From contig JAEUSQ010000021.1 of the NCBI GenBank assembly GCA_016788705.1, positions 94,561-158,560 on the forward strand: a stretch of 64,000 nucleotides of DNA. Direction: 5' to 3'. A program made the translations under genes and the position numbers. This document shows, in pieces, positions 63,863-64,000 of this stretch. Each line of letters starts with the position of its first letter. The stretch's first letter is position 1. Below the pieces are notes generated by a model, which was not told where the DNA came from, ran no database searches, and saw only the letters and a program-made list of their open reading frames with translations. This DNA comes from Bacteroidetes Order II. bacterium. Lineage in GTDB: Bacteria > Bacteroidota > Rhodothermia > Rhodothermales > UBA2364.

Positions 63863-64000
63863 CTACTTCAGCAGCACAATTTTGCTTCTTTGTACCAAGG
63901 TTTGGTTGCCTTGTTGTGCGGTTAAGACCACAAGGTACGTCCCAGAGGCCCAGTAGCTACCCGAATCAATCCGCATGTGATGCCCCACTCCGGCAGCAAC
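63863..64000 (-). CDS. C-terminal tail of a T9SS cargo (5' end outside window)
   Basis: The last 45 residues before the TAG read ...GHHMRIDSGSYWASGTYLVV and end in QRSKIVLLK, the second half of a T9SS type A sorting domain (SGxYxxxx strand and a basic final strand). The rest of the protein lies beyond the window. It is on the same strand as the beta-helix T9SS gene and has its own terminator. Confidence 0.75.
   Translation of the reverse strand, partial: VAAGVGHHMRIDSGSYWASGTYLVVLTAQQGNQTLVQRSKIVLLK

Overview
The window looks like a chromosomal segment of a Bacteroidota/Rhodothermota-type bacterium. The basis is family content: three secreted proteins end in a type IX secretion (T9SS) sorting domain, and there is a BshC bacillithiol enzyme, a separate atpD-atpC pair, LolA and BamA-family envelope proteins, and mostly weak Shine-Dalgarno sequences. 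The promoters I could find are nevertheless of the classical -35/-10 kind, which fits the Rhodothermota side better than the -33/-7 style of true Bacteroidetes. That placement is inference. I saw no tRNA, rRNA, CRISPR array, prophage or intact insertion sequence.

Layout. 1-9.2 kb is housekeeping: rho (5' end outside the window), pdxH, purB, anmK with a coupled unknown gene, a cysteine-free CsoR/FrmR-like regulator, and atpDC. 9.4-13 kb holds a GH13 amylase lipoprotein, a propeller-like lipoprotein and a methyltransferase. 13.3-22.6 kb is a polysaccharide synthesis/export locus: a KaiC-like/degenerate-GGDEF protein, a TPR plus outer-membrane barrel protein, a processive family 2 glycosyltransferase, a proline-rich membrane protein and a membrane-anchored deacetylase-like protein. 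An IS1634-family relic with an internal 21-bp triplication follows. 23.5-28.3 kb carries apbE, an FGE-like protein, a Tat-exported Gfo/Idh oxidoreductase and TIM-barrel pair, and a secreted repeat protein. 28.4-32.5 kb is envelope (M23 peptidase, DUF2795, BamA/TamA-like). 32.5-36.5 kb is a mixed accessory stretch, partly very AT-rich (methyltransferases, TipA-like MerR regulator, DUF3817, NTF2-like).

36.5-51.9 kb: bshC, an SDR, a probable small gene, radA, a sugar-isomerase cupin, transketolase, a very large T9SS cargo with Asp-box repeats, lysS and a VOC dioxygenase. 52-56.8 kb: an M28 peptidase, lolA, a flippase-like membrane protein, an 82-residue unknown with an unusually strong Shine-Dalgarno, and rlmB. 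56.8-60.3 kb: the hrcA-grpE-dnaJ heat-shock operon with a flavin reductase. 60.6-64 kb: a ZIP transporter, a small HEAT-like exported protein, a candidate structured RNA, a T9SS beta-helix gene whose signal peptide is out of frame, and the tail of another T9SS protein.

The most interesting system is 13.3-22.6 kb. Its parts correspond to Pga (TPR-barrel porin, family 2 synthase, deacetylase-like protein), but it is led by a protein whose C-terminal GGDEF-like domain has lost the catalytic motif and kept an RxxD at I-site spacing, as in the Pel receptor PelD. The deacetylase-like protein has lost the zinc-binding histidines. I read it as a Pga/Pel-like hybrid secretion system, possibly controlled by c-di-GMP.
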